Part shown: one piece after another, positions 17,142-26,513 of the stretch
Layout: each line of letters begins with the position of its first letter
Position numbering within the stretch: the first letter of the stretch is position 1
From: Frankia sp. RB7
GTDB lineage: Bacteria; Pseudomonadota; Alphaproteobacteria; Rhizobiales; Xanthobacteraceae
Length of the DNA stretch: 64,000 bases
Reading direction: 5' to 3'
Assembly (NCBI GenBank): GCA_030403585.1
Contig: JAUEPE010000021.1
Coordinates: forward strand, 41,809-105,808
The notes under the pieces: model-generated
The model's database searches: none
What the model was told of the DNA's origin: nothing
The model's input: only the letters and a program-made list of their open reading frames with translations
Translations under genes and position numbers: made by a program

Positions 17142-18593
17142 TTACACCCCGATCGCGTTCCGCGCGATCACATCCCTATAGAACGCTGCGCTCAGCTTCT
17201 GCACCCTCGCCTGTGTCTCGAAATCGACACCGTACAGGCCGAAGCGCTTGCCGTAGCCAAAAATCCACTCGAAATTGTCCATCAGGCTCCAGAGGAAATA
17301 GCCGCGAATCGGCACACCCTCGGTGATCGCGCGCTGCATCTGGGTCAGGTAGTTGCGCAGGAACATGATGCGGTCGAGATCGTAGACCTGGCCATCGGCG
17401 GCAATCTTGTCTTCGGACGAAGTACCGTTCTCGCTGATGTAGATGTTCTCGATGTTCCAGATTTTTGCGGCGATGCGCGGCGCCCAGTAGATCACCTCGG
17501 GGCCGACCCGCAGCCATTCCGAATTCATGTGCGGGAACGAGGTCGGAAACGGCAGCACGTTGAAGCCCGGCGCGCGATCGGACGCGGTGACGTAGAACTG
17601 CGGCGCGTAGATGTTCAGCCCGACGAAATCGTTCGGCGCGCCGATGATCTTCAGCTCCTCGGGCGTGAATTTCGGCGCGTCCGCGCCGGCATAGGCAAGG
17701 AAGCCGTCGGTGTATTTTCCCTCCAGCACGACACCGAGGAACCCTACATTGAGCTCGCGCGTCGCAATCTCGGCGGCGCGGATGTTCTCCGGCGTGGCAA
17801 TCGCCGGCACACAGGCCGCGATGTTCTCGGCCGCGCCGACGCGGGTACCGGAGCGCCCGGACGCGCGAATTGCCTGCACGGCGAGGCCGTGCGCGAGCGC
17901 AACGTGATGGCGGGCCTGGTTCAGCTGCGCTGCCGGCAGCTTGAGGCCGGGCGCATCGATGCCCCAGCCATAGCCGAAATTCACGAAGCGCCCGACCTCG
18001 TTCACGGTGAAGATGGTCTTGACGCGATCGGTCAGACGTTGGGCAACGTAGCCGGCGTAATCGGCAAAGGCTTTTGAGGTGTCGCTCGATTGCCAACCGC
18101 CGACGCGGTCCTGCAGGGCCTGCGGCAGGTCCCAGTGATAGAGCGTGGCATAAGGTTCGATGCCGTTCGCGAGCAACTCGTCGATGAGGCGGTTGTAGAA
18201 GTCGAGCCCTTTTGGATTGGGCTGCCCGGTTCCGTCGGGAAACACCCGCGGCCATGCGGTCGAGAAGCGGTAAGCCTTGACGCCGAGCTCCCTGATCAGC
18301 CGAACGTCGTCCTTGTAGCGATGATAATGCTCGTTGGCGCGGTCGCCGGTGGAGCCATCCTCGATCTTGCCGGGCGTATGGCTGAAAGTATCCCAGATCG
18401 ACTTGCCGCGGCCGTCCTCGTCGACAGCACCCTCGATCTGGTAGGACGAGGTCGCCGTACCCCACAGAAAATCCTTCGGGAAAGGCGCGGGCGATGGCGG
18501 CCCATTCTCGGCAGCCCCGGCGCGGGTGGTCAGGCCGAGCGCAGCGAGGCCGGCAAGCCTGGCAAAGGAGCGGCGCGAGAAGGAAGCGGACAT
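17142..18593 (-). CDS. GH1 family beta-glucosidase with Tat-type signal
   Basis: 483 residues. Retaining beta-glycosidase of family GH1: N-terminal FLWGTATSSYQIEGA, acid/base Glu199 in FTVNEVG (the usual TFNEP is altered) and nucleophile Glu388 in YISENG, with WSLMDNFEW near the end. The leader SRRSFARLAGLAALG with a twin arginine and a following Ala-Gly-Ala suggests export by the Tat system, which is unusual for GH1 enzymes. The start lies 2 bases after the GH16-like remnant, so the two are transcriptionally coupled. Confidence 0.93.
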   Translation of the reverse strand: MSASFSRRSFARLAGLAALGLTTRAGAAENGPPSPAPFPKDFLWGTATSSYQIEGAVDEDGRGKSIWDTFSHTPGKIEDGSTGDRANEHYHRYKDDVRLIRELGVKAYRFSTAWPRVFPDGTGQPNPKGLDFYNRLIDELLANGIEPYATLYHWDLPQALQDRVGGWQSSDTSKAFADYAGYVAQRLTDRVKTIFTVNEVGRFVNFGYGWGIDAPGLKLPAAQLNQARHHVALAHGLAVQAIRASGRSGTRVGAAENIAACVPAIATPENIRAAEIATRELNVGFLGVVLEGKYTDGFLAYAGADAPKFTPEELKIIGAPNDFVGLNIYAPQFYVTASDRAPGFNVLPFPTSFPHMNSEWLRVGPEVIYWAPRIAAKIWNIENIYISENGTSSEDKIAADGQVYDLDRIMFLRNYLTQMQRAITEGVPIRGYFLWSLMDNFEWIFGYGKRFGLYGVDFETQARVQKLSAAFYRDVIARNAIGV

Positions 18594-18595
18594 CG

Positions 18596-19102
18596 TCACC
18601 TCTGCGCCTGTTCCATGTCGATCTGATATGCGGAGATCCGGTCGATCTCGAACGCCACGGTCGGCGGCGTCTCCGCATTGACCGGACTGACGCCGGGAAA
18701 GAATTTCGAGCCAATGGCGAGATTGACGATCATGTACATGGGATCGTCGAATCCGATCGGCACCTTGATGTCGGAGACCGGCCGGCGATCGATGAAATTG
18801 ACCAGCCGATCCTCTTCCCACAGCACACCGTAATTGTGGAATGTGGTCGAGGCGTCGCCCACCGCAAAATCGAAGCCGCAGGACTGGATCTTCTGCGTCG
18901 ATGGAATCCGCCAATGGGTCGTCATCACCATGTCGCCCGGCCGCTCGCCGCGGCCTTCCAGCACGTCGACCTCCGGCAGCCAGCCGCCGTCGTCCGCCAA
19001 CATCCAGAACGCCGGCCACACCGCATGGCCGACCAGGATCTTGGCGCGGATCTCGGATAACTCGCCCTTCTTCGACCGGGCAAGAGCGATGCGACCGGAG
19101 TT
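18596..19102 (-). pseudogene. GH16 family glycoside hydrolase, 5'-truncated
   Basis: The frame encodes a GH16 core with the catalytic motif EVDVLEG (E-x-D-x-x-E) and a following VWPAFWML-type strand, but recognisable similarity begins abruptly at SGRIALAR (near 19099), and only a further 100 bases in frame precede it before a stop. No ATG is available; the first plausible start is a GTG at 19021, directly at the WPAFWML strand. The signal peptide and the first part of the beta-sandwich that GH16 enzymes need are absent. The C-terminal end is complete and the stop is 2 bases before the GH1 start. Best read as a gene whose 5' part was lost beside the upstream GT-C gene. Confidence 0.7.
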
Positions 19103-20729
19103 ACCGCGTGAAGATGTCCAGCCTGTCCCGCGGTGGAATAGTCGCCTTGAATGCCTCCAGCGCTGAACTCACCTCCGCCGCGTCCGCCAACGGCGTACGA
19201 TAAAAAGTGACGTCTCGTTGCGACAGGGTCACGGTCGTGGTTCGCAACACGGCGACCTTTGTCCAAGTCGATGGCACGCCCTTCGGGAACCAGACGTCGT
19301 AGATCATCACCAGGCCGACACCGTGATCGTTGGCGAGGCCTTCCATCTCCGCGGGTCCATACTGCCCAGCGGTCCTTGACTTCCGAACCTGTTCGGAACC
19401 AAGACCCCAGAGATCCAGCGTATAGTTGGGATTGCGGTAGGCGACCAGCCCGAGATCGTTGACCGCGACCGCATGCCGGTAGAATGATTTGGCGAAGCGA
19501 GCCAGCTGGTATTGCTGCTCATAGATGTCGCTGGCAGCGATCGGCGTGACCAGCGCGGTCGTCACGTAGGGCATCGCTGCAATGCCGAGCCCAAGCACCA
19601 GTGCGATCTTCGTGAGCGACCATTGCAACGCGGGCAGACGCGGTCTGAATTGCGCGGCGCTCCAAAGCAACGCGGCCGCCGCAAGCGCCATGATGTAGAC
19701 TTCATAGCGGTTGAACCAGCCATACTGACCGAACACCAGATGAGCACCGATGGCGGCGAGAACGGTCAGACAGACGACGAGCGCCTTGCGATCGGAACGC
19801 AGCCAGGAAGCGCAGCCGGCCAGGGCAAGACCGAGCATGATGAGCCGCAACCCATAGGAGCTGGTGATGCTCCGCAGCACGTTCTTGACGACGGCAGGCA
19901 GATTGCTCGTGGATTCGCCATCGAGATTTGCGAGATAACCCTTCAGCAGCACCGAACTCGGCAGCAACGGCAGGCCGCGCGAGGCCATCAATGCAAAATA
20001 GCCGGACAAGCTGACGATAATTACGAGCGCTGCGCCGCCGGCAAAGCGCCGGTGGCCGAGCAGCGCGAAGCCGGCGATGGCCGCACAGGCAAAGGCAATA
20101 CCTTCGAAGCGGATCAGGGGAAGCAGCACCAGCGCGATGAAGTGCAGCGACGTTGGCGCGCGTCCGCGCGCCGCCGCGGCGAGACCGAGAAAGGTCACGA
20201 CGGAGGCCCACACGTGAGCGCTGTGCTCCATGCCGGTCATCGGCAGCGCGACGGCGCTGACGTTAAAGACGAGGAGCAGTGCGATCAGATAGCCGAACGG
20301 GCGATCATTGGCATCGTCGAACAACCCGTTGGCTTCCAGCGCACGCAGAAGCACAAACACTGTCGTACATGCGGCGGCGGTGTTGACCAGCAGCGGGCCG
20401 AACGGGCCGAGATGCATGGCCTCGGTCAGCGCGAGAACATAAGGCCAGATGATGGAGGAGCTTGGCGATGAAAATTCGCCGGCGTTGACCCCATATCCGC
20501 CGGAGAGAAGCTGGTCGGCAACCGCAAGATGGATGTAGGCGTCGTCCAGAGCGAAGACGAGCCTGAAGTCGCACTGCGCCACTATCGCGGCGAGCTCCGC
20601 CGCAAACAGGACCAACCAAAGCAACACGGCGACGGTCGAAGGACGAGTCCACCGCTCCGCTCCGGAAGCCACAGACGACTGCTGACCTGAGCGCTCCCGA
20701 CGATCGCAATGATTCACGGCAACCGTCAC
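19101..20729 (-). CDS. Polytopic GT-C-type glycosyltransferase
   Basis: 542 residues with about ten or more membrane helices. The first periplasmic loop has the acidic pair LDDAYIHLA (Asp62, Asp63) followed by NAGEFSSPSSS, the pattern of GT-C enzymes that use a polyprenyl-phosphate sugar donor. A soluble C-terminal domain follows. GTG at 20729 is chosen because GGGGAGAG precedes it by 5 bases; a TTG 66 bases upstream is in frame. The 3' end abuts the truncated GH16 frame. Acceptor unknown. Confidence 0.78.
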   Translation of the reverse strand: MTVAVNHCDRRERSGQQSSVASGAERWTRPSTVAVLLWLVLFAAELAAIVAQCDFRLVFALDDAYIHLAVADQLLSGGYGVNAGEFSSPSSSIIWPYVLALTEAMHLGPFGPLLVNTAAACTTVFVLLRALEANGLFDDANDRPFGYLIALLLVFNVSAVALPMTGMEHSAHVWASVVTFLGLAAAARGRAPTSLHFIALVLLPLIRFEGIAFACAAIAGFALLGHRRFAGGAALVIIVSLSGYFALMASRGLPLLPSSVLLKGYLANLDGESTSNLPAVVKNVLRSITSSYGLRLIMLGLALAGCASWLRSDRKALVVCLTVLAAIGAHLVFGQYGWFNRYEVYIMALAAAALLWSAAQFRPRLPALQWSLTKIALVLGLGIAAMPYVTTALVTPIAASDIYEQQYQLARFAKSFYRHAVAVNDLGLVAYRNPNYTLDLWGLGSEQVRKSRTAGQYGPAEMEGLANDHGVGLVMIYDVWFPKGVPSTWTKVAVLRTTTVTLSQRDVTFYRTPLADAAEVSSALEAFKATIPPRDRLDIFTR

Positions 20730-21026
20730 GGAACTCTCCCCGGACCTGAAGCCGAACCCATGACTGCCGGCCTTCGTCCGCCTCACCCGATACAATCAAG
20801 AGCTTAATCGCGGATTTCCGCCAGGGGATGCCTGACCATTTGCGTCAGCATTTCGTTAACGACGACGAGCACCTTGGCTACCGGTCCGAGGCACACCATG
20901 TTTCTGGGGAACATGAACGACCCGTTACCGTCCGTTAAGCCTCACGCGGCAAGCTCGGTTCCATGCGCGACGGCGCTTTCCGTTCTTCGATCCTCTGTCA
21001 GATCTGGGCTAGGTCGCTTCATTCTC

Positions 21027-22277
21027 ATGCTCACCGCAACATTGGAGCAGATCCAGGCCTCGCCACGGAAGCGGACGATCTATGTCTGCGTCATTCTCTC
21101 GCTGCTCGCAGCCATCCTCGCCTTCAAAGCCTTCCGGTTCTTCGAAGGCGGCCTCTGGTACGGCAGCCAGACACCCGACTTCACCGCCTTCCATATCGTC
21201 GCGCAACGGATCTGGCTCGGGGATCTCGACCTGACCTACCAGTTCGCCTCGTTCACGAAGATGCAGATCGCGGCAGCCGGCGGCGCGGCCGGCGTCATGC
21301 CCTGGACCTACCCGCCGCAATTCGACCTGTTGCTTGCACCCCTCGCGTTCCTTCCGGGCTGGGCCGCCTATTTTCTCTTCACGGCGGTCTCACTGGCGGC
21401 GTATCTGATGACGCTCCGCGCCATCGCCGGAAACAACTTCGCGCTCGTGCTCGTCGTGTTTTTTCCGGCCATCGCGATCACGATCGCCATCGGCCAGAAC
21501 GGCCTGTTGACCGGCGCGCTGATCGGGCTGGTCTGCATCAACGCGGAACGACGCCCGGCGCTTGCCGGCATCGCGCTCGGCCTGATGGTCATCAAGCCCC
21601 ATCTGGCCGTTGCGGCCGGCATCTACATGCTGTTGACGCGCCGCTGGCCGGCGGTGCTGACCGCCGGGATCGTGGTGGTCGTGAGCTCGCTCGTCTGCAC
21701 GCTCGCCTTCGGTCCGCAAATCTGGGTCGCGTGGCTCGGCAGCATCCGGGAAGCCGCCGGCTTTCTGGAGGAAGGCCGCTACCAGCTGTTTCGGATGATC
21801 TCGGCCTATGCGGCGCTGTACAAGGCCGGCCTCCCCGCCACTGCAGCGTTCTGGGGACAGATGGCAATGGCAGCCCTCGCGCTGGTCGCCGTCGTACTCG
21901 CGGTTGCTCGCGGACCGTCTCCCCGCTTCGCGCTCGGCATCGCCGCGGTCGCCTCCGTGATGATCAGCCCCTACGCCTATGACTATGACCTGCCGATCGT
22001 GGGGATCGGGCTTGCACTGCTGCTTCCGGACTTTGCCAGCCTGGCGAGCCCGCGCGAACGCAGCGCGATCTACGCCCTGCTGCTGCTGGCCAACGCCTAT
22101 GGGCTGCTGCAATCAGCCCGGCTGTCCGCAGAGAACGTCACCGCGCGTGACCTGCAAAATTACATGGCTCCGGCCGTTGGCGGCTTCGCCCTCATGGCGG
22201 TGCTCGCAATACTGCTGCGGTGCCTGCTGCGCGACGCCAAACCTGCCGCCATCCGCCTGCATGGCGAGCCTGCATAG
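21027..22277 (+). CDS. GT87 (DUF2029) family membrane glycosyltransferase
   Basis: 416 residues with roughly ten membrane helices. Has the family hallmarks GSQTPDFTAFHIVAQRIWLG (Asp51, putative catalytic), WTYPPQF, and IGQNGLLTGALIGL; GT87 proteins transfer mannose or other sugars from polyprenyl phosphate. Start uncertain: ATG 21027 puts a short cytosolic leader before helix 1, while ATG 20898 has a GAGG 6 bases ahead but would add 43 residues of no clear homology. Divergent from the GT-C gene, with a shared upstream region of about 300 bases. Confidence 0.82.
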   Translation: MLTATLEQIQASPRKRTIYVCVILSLLAAILAFKAFRFFEGGLWYGSQTPDFTAFHIVAQRIWLGDLDLTYQFASFTKMQIAAAGGAAGVMPWTYPPQFDLLLAPLAFLPGWAAYFLFTAVSLAAYLMTLRAIAGNNFALVLVVFFPAIAITIAIGQNGLLTGALIGLVCINAERRPALAGIALGLMVIKPHLAVAAGIYMLLTRRWPAVLTAGIVVVVSSLVCTLAFGPQIWVAWLGSIREAAGFLEEGRYQLFRMISAYAALYKAGLPATAAFWGQMAMAALALVAVVLAVARGPSPRFALGIAAVASVMISPYAYDYDLPIVGIGLALLLPDFASLASPRERSAIYALLLLANAYGLLQSARLSAENVTARDLQNYMAPAVGGFALMAVLAILLRCLLRDAKPAAIRLHGEPA

Positions 22278-22295
22278 CTTTGCACGCTGAAGCGA

Positions 22296-23177
22296 TCACG
22301 TCCGCTGCAAGGCCAGCGTCACGCCGCCGAGCGTGAGCGCCATCGCCGTCCATTCGCGCAGCCCCAGCGGCTCGCCCAGAATGATCGCGGCGGAGACCAC
22401 GCCGATCACGGGAACCATCAGCATGCCGGTCGAAGCCGAGGTCGGCGGCAGGCGGCGCAGCGTCTCGAACCAGGTGACGTAGCAGACGCCCATCGGCACC
22501 AACGTCATGTAGATGAAGCAGCCGAGCCCCAGCGGGGTGATCGCAGTGATATCAGGATGCTCGAAGAGAACGCCGAGGACCAGCATGGTGGCGCAGCCGA
22601 GCCCGACCTGCCAGGCGACGATGACGAGCGGGGGCATCGGCAGTGGCTCGCGGTTGAGCACGTTGCCGAGCGCGAACAGGATGGCGCAGAGCAGCGCCAG
22701 TCCGATGCCGAGCAGTTTATCGGCGCCGAACGCAAAACCGTTGCCGCTCAGCAGCAGCGCCACGCCGACGACGCCGAGGACTAACCCAAAAATGTCCCGG
22801 ATGGTCGGCCGCGCGTGCAGCACCGGCCAGGCGAACAGCATGGCCCAGATCGGCATGGTGTAGGCGAGCAGGGCGCCCTCCCCCACGCTGACATATTTCA
22901 TCGCGACCGTGCCGAGCCCCATCCAAGCGAAGACGTTGGTCAACGTCGCGAACAGCAGCCGCGGGATCGCTTCGCGCGGAACGGCAAGCTGCTCCTTCCG
23001 GGCAAGCGCCAGCGTGGCGAGGATGAGCGACGCACAGATGCCGGCGAGGCCACGGGCGAACAGCGGTGGCCATTGCTGGAGCAACAGCTTCATCAACGGC
23101 CAATTTAGCGCCCAGCCGATCGCCGTCACACCAAGGCAGAGAAAGCCGATCGTCCTGTCGCGGCGCGCCGAATCCAT
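22296..23177 (-). CDS. EamA family DMT transporter
   Basis: 293 residues, ten predicted helices arranged as two EamA repeats of about 140 residues. Opens with a short basic leader, then GFLCLGVTAIGWALNWPLMK, a usual first EamA helix; the second repeat ends with IILGEPLGLREWTAMALTLG. Drug/metabolite exporters of this kind commonly move amino acids or small metabolites out; the substrate cannot be told. Convergent with the GT87 gene (18 bases apart) and divergent from the dodecin gene. Confidence 0.92.
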   Translation of the reverse strand: MDSARRDRTIGFLCLGVTAIGWALNWPLMKLLLQQWPPLFARGLAGICASLILATLALARKEQLAVPREAIPRLLFATLTNVFAWMGLGTVAMKYVSVGEGALLAYTMPIWAMLFAWPVLHARPTIRDIFGLVLGVVGVALLLSGNGFAFGADKLLGIGLALLCAILFALGNVLNREPLPMPPLVIVAWQVGLGCATMLVLGVLFEHPDITAITPLGLGCFIYMTLVPMGVCYVTWFETLRRLPPTSASTGMLMVPVIGVVSAAIILGEPLGLREWTAMALTLGGVTLALQRT

Positions 23178-23327
23178 GGATAGCGCTTAGCAGGCGGCCC
23201 CGGCCTGCTCCACCTCGGCTGGCGCATGCGGGCCATGGTGAATGACGGAACCGGAGAGGCCCGGTGCCCGTTCAGATGGGAGTCCGCGCCGCGGCAGGTG
23301 CCGCAGCGCAACCGAGGGAGGCCCACC

Positions 23328-23549
23328 ATGCCTGCAGCCGAGAAGGATCATGTCTACAAAATCCTGGAACTGGTCGGATCGTCCGAAACCTCGATCGAGG
23401 ACGCGATCAAGAACGCCGTCGGCCGCGCCGCCAAGACCGTGCGCGAGATGAAATGGTTCGAGGTTACGCAGACGCGCGGCCACATCGAGAACGGCGCCGT
23501 GCGCCACTACCAGGTGACATTGCGTGTCGGGTTCACGCTGGATGGATGA
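23328..23549 (+). CDS. Dodecin family flavin-binding protein
   Basis: 73 residues. Dodecins form a hollow dodecamer that binds riboflavin, FMN or CoA and buffers free flavin. The fold signature is intact: VYKILELVGSSETSIEDAIK, then AKTVREMKWFEVTQTRG with the flavin-stacking Trp, and a closing strand YQVTLRVGFTLD. GAGGGAGG lies ahead of the ATG. It stands alone. Confidence 0.95.
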   Translation: MPAAEKDHVYKILELVGSSETSIEDAIKNAVGRAAKTVREMKWFEVTQTRGHIENGAVRHYQVTLRVGFTLDG

Positions 23550-23559
23550 GAAGTCTTAT

Positions 23560-23612
23560 GGTGGGCACGCCTTCGCTCTTCGAGCTACGGCGGACAAGTC
23601 GCTTTGCCCACC
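23560..23612. repeat. GGTGGGCA...TGCCCACC palindromic repeat
   Basis: Arms GGTGGGCA (23560-23567) and TGCCCACC (23605-23612) enclose a GC-rich core. The same arms recur twice at 42150-42230, so this is a dispersed intergenic palindrome family. It lies between the dodecin and ABC ATPase 3' ends. Confidence 0.65.
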
Positions 23613-23626
23613 GAGAGACCATTGCG

Positions 23627-24595
23627 TCAAGCGAGATGACACGCCACGAAATGCCCGCCTGCGCCTTCCTTCAATTCCGGCGCACTTTCCGCGCAGCGTG
23701 GCTGGGCGATCGGGCATCGGGTGTGGAAGTGACAGCCTGACGGCGGCTTCATCGGGCTCGGCACGTCGCCCTTGAGACGGATGCGGTTGCGCTTGAGTTT
23801 GGGATCCGGCACTGGCACGGCGGAGAGCAGCGCCTTGGTGTAGGGATGCTGCGGATTGCGATAGAGGTCGTTCGCCTTTGCCAGCTCGACGATGCGGCCG
23901 AGATACATTACCGCGACGCGGTCGGAAATGTGCTCGACCACCGAGAGGTCGTGCGCGACAAAAAGATAGGTGAGGTTCAGCTCGGCCTGGATATCTTCCA
24001 GGAGGTTGATGACCTGCGCCTGGATCGAGACGTCGAGCGCGGACACCGGCTCGTCGCAGACGATCAGCTTCGGTTCGACCGCGAGCGCACGCGCGATCAC
24101 GATGCGCTGGCGCTGGCCGCCGGAGAACTCATGCGGATAGCGGCGCATGTGCTCGGCCTTGAGGCCGACCTTGACGAGCAGGCTTGCGACGCGATCCTCA
24201 CGCTCCTTGGCCGTCGACCCAAGCTTATGAATAATGAGGGCTTCGCCGAGAATGGAGCCGACCGTCATGCGCGGATTGAGCGAGGCGAACGGATCCTGGA
24301 ACACGAGCTGCATGTTCCGCCGCATCGCGCGCAGGTCATTGCCGCTGAGCTGGCGTACATCCTGGCCGTCGAATTCGACTTCGCCGTCGGTCGGCTCGAT
24401 CAGGCGCAGCACGCAGCGCCCGGTCGTCGACTTGCCGCAACCGGATTCGCCGACGAGACCGAGCGTCTCGCCGCGATTGACCGAGAACGACACGCCGTCG
24501 ACCGCATAGACGGTGCCGACCTGGCGCGACAACAGGCCGCCGAGCACGGGGAAATATTTCTTCAGGCCGCTGACGCGGAGCAGGGGTTCGCTCAT
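23627..24595 (-). CDS. Oligopeptide-type ABC transporter ATP-binding protein (DppF/OppF-like)
   Basis: 322 residues. Walker A GESGCGKSTTGRC, signature EFSGGQRQRI, Walker B LIVCDEPVSALD, and the C-terminal oligo_HPY extension ending GCHFHTRCPIAQPRC with cysteines typical of Opp/Dpp ATPases (an iron-sulfur site in some). The ATG at 24595 overlaps the previous ATPase stop by 4 bases. Last gene of the transporter operon, which also encodes DppD-, DppC-, DppB- and SBP-like proteins. Confidence 0.95.
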   Translation of the reverse strand: MSEPLLRVSGLKKYFPVLGGLLSRQVGTVYAVDGVSFSVNRGETLGLVGESGCGKSTTGRCVLRLIEPTDGEVEFDGQDVRQLSGNDLRAMRRNMQLVFQDPFASLNPRMTVGSILGEALIIHKLGSTAKEREDRVASLLVKVGLKAEHMRRYPHEFSGGQRQRIVIARALAVEPKLIVCDEPVSALDVSIQAQVINLLEDIQAELNLTYLFVAHDLSVVEHISDRVAVMYLGRIVELAKANDLYRNPQHPYTKALLSAVPVPDPKLKRNRIRLKGDVPSPMKPPSGCHFHTRCPIAQPRCAESAPELKEGAGGHFVACHLA

Positions 24596-25587
24596 GCCGC
24601 GCCTCCCAACTGCGTATCTCCCAGATGGCAGGCCATGCGATGGCCGGGCGCGATCTGGCGCAGCAGTGGTTCCTTCTCGGTGCAGACGTCCATGGCATGA
24701 CGGCAACGAGGAGCAAAACGACAGCCAACCGGCGGATTGATCAGGATCGGCACCGAGCCGCCGATCGCCTCGAGCCGCGTCTTGTGCTCGCTGTCGAGAT
24801 CGATACGCGGGATCGAGCGGATCAGGCCCTGCGTGTAGGGATGGCCCGGATCGGCGAAGAGAGCATCGACATCGGCCTCCTCCACCACCTTGCCGGCATA
24901 CATCACGACGACACGCTGCGCCGTCTCGGCGACGACGCCCATGGCATGGGTGATCAGCAACACCGCCATGCCGAAGCGTTCCTTCATGTCCTGGAGCAGA
25001 TCGAGGATCTGCGCCTGGATGGTGACGTCGAGCGCGGTGGTCGGCTCGTCGGCGATGATCAGCTTGGGCTTGCAGGCCAGCGCCATCGCGATCATGACGC
25101 GCTGGCGCATGCCGCCGGAGAACTGGTGCGGATAATTGTGCACGCGGCCTTCGGCGTTGGGGATCTGCACCAGCTTCAGCATCTCGATGGTGCGCTCGAG
25201 CGCCTGCTTCCGGGTGACGTTCTCATGGCGGCGCAGGCTCTCGGCGATCTGCTCGCCGACCGTCAGCACCGGATTGAGCGAGGTCATCGGCTCCTGGAAG
25301 ATGAAGCCGATCTCCTTGGCGCGGATCTCGTCGAGCTGGTTGCTCGTCAGCGGCACCAGATCGCGGCCCTCGAAGATGATCTCTCCGGCCGCGATGCGGC
25401 CCGGCGGCATCGCGATCAGCTTCAGGATCGACATCGCGGTGACGGTCTTGCCGCAGCCGGACTCGCCGACGACGCAGAGCGTCTCGCCCTTGTTGATGGT
25501 GATGTCGACGCCGTCGACGGCCTGCAGAATGCCGTCGTCGGTGGAGAAGTGGGTCTTGAGACCTTTGATCTCGAGCAGCGGCGCCAT
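24592..25587 (-). CDS. Oligopeptide-type ABC transporter ATP-binding protein (DppD/OppD-like)
   Basis: 331 residues. Walker A GESGCGKTVTAMS, signature QFSGGMRQRVMIAMAL, Walker B LIIADEPTTALD, then the C-terminal oligo_HPY domain with GCRFAPRCRHAMDVC. It forms a heterodimer with the DppF-like ATPase encoded next. Start overlaps the preceding permease stop by one base, stop overlaps the next start by four, so the operon is tightly translation-coupled. Confidence 0.95.
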   Translation of the reverse strand: MAPLLEIKGLKTHFSTDDGILQAVDGVDITINKGETLCVVGESGCGKTVTAMSILKLIAMPPGRIAAGEIIFEGRDLVPLTSNQLDEIRAKEIGFIFQEPMTSLNPVLTVGEQIAESLRRHENVTRKQALERTIEMLKLVQIPNAEGRVHNYPHQFSGGMRQRVMIAMALACKPKLIIADEPTTALDVTIQAQILDLLQDMKERFGMAVLLITHAMGVVAETAQRVVVMYAGKVVEEADVDALFADPGHPYTQGLIRSIPRIDLDSEHKTRLEAIGGSVPILINPPVGCRFAPRCRHAMDVCTEKEPLLRQIAPGHRMACHLGDTQLGGAA

Positions 25588-26513
25588 CAGATCACCCGTC
25601 GCGCATCGAGCGCATCACGCAGGCCGTCGCCGATGAAATTGATGGCGACCACCGCGATGAAGATCGCGCCGCCCGGAAACAGGGCCCAGTGCGGGCCGAT
25701 GTCGAGGAAGTCCTTGGCATCGTACAGCAGCCGGCCCCAGGTCGGTGTATCCGGCGGAAAGCCGAGGCCGAGAAATGACAGCGTCGATTCCGCGATGATC
25801 GCGGCGGCAACGTCGATGGTGCCGGCGATGATCACCGGACCGAGCGCATTAGGCAGGATGTGCTTCACCACCTGCCGCACCGGACTCGCACCGAGCGCAC
25901 GCGCGGCCTCGACGAACTCCTTCTCGCGGATCGACAGGAACTGCGCACGCACCAGACGCGCCACCGGCATCCAGCGCAAGCCGCCGATCACGAGGACGAT
26001 CAGGATGAAGATGCCGCCCTCGGGGCCGAACACCTGCTTCAGCCCGTCGCGGAAGAGATAGATCAAAAGCAGCAGCAGCGGCAATTGCGGCAGCGACAGG
26101 AACAGGTCAGTCAACCACATCAAGCCGTGCCCGAGCGCGCCGCGCGACATGCCGGCGAGCGCACCGACCAGGGTGCCGATGAACACCGACACCAGCATCG
26201 CGGCGAGCCCGACCGCAAGCGAAATGCGGCCGCCATAGATCATGCGCGCCAGAATGTCCTGACCGAGATCGTCGGTACCGAAGGGATGGGCGAGCGACGG
26301 CCCCTGCAGGCCCGCGACGATGTCGATGTCGTTGATCGAGACACGCCAGATGAAGGGTCCGACCACCACCGCAAGAATCAGGATGAGCAGCAGGAACGTG
26401 CTGACGACGGCAAGCTTGTGGCGGCTGAAGCGCCGCCACGTCTCGCGCCAGGGCGAGTAGACGCCCCGCTCAGCGGAGCGAGATGCGAGGGTCAAGCCAG
26501 CCATAAAGGACAT
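25587..26513 (-). CDS. Oligopeptide-type ABC transporter permease (DppC/OppC-like)
   Basis: 308 residues with an N-terminal OppC_N segment and about six helices. The coupling EAA-type loop EFVEAARALGASPVRQVVKHILPNA is clear. The start may be 26513 or the ATG at 26504 (MAGLTLASRS); either overlaps the upstream permease by about 35-44 bases. Forms the membrane pore with the DppB-like protein. Confidence 0.93.
   Translation of the reverse strand: MSFMAGLTLASRSAERGVYSPWRETWRRFSRHKLAVVSTFLLLILILAVVVGPFIWRVSINDIDIVAGLQGPSLAHPFGTDDLGQDILARMIYGGRISLAVGLAAMLVSVFIGTLVGALAGMSRGALGHGLMWLTDLFLSLPQLPLLLLLIYLFRDGLKQVFGPEGGIFILIVLVIGGLRWMPVARLVRAQFLSIREKEFVEAARALGASPVRQVVKHILPNALGPVIIAGTIDVAAAIIAESTLSFLGLGFPPDTPTWGRLLYDAKDFLDIGPHWALFPGGAIFIAVVAINFIGDGLRDALDARRVI

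Noticed and set aside
19021..19023. GTG at 19021 as the start of an intact GH16 gene
   Set aside because: It falls inside the conserved WPAFWML strand, so a protein starting there would lack the first part of the GH16 sandwich; conserved sequence continues upstream of it.
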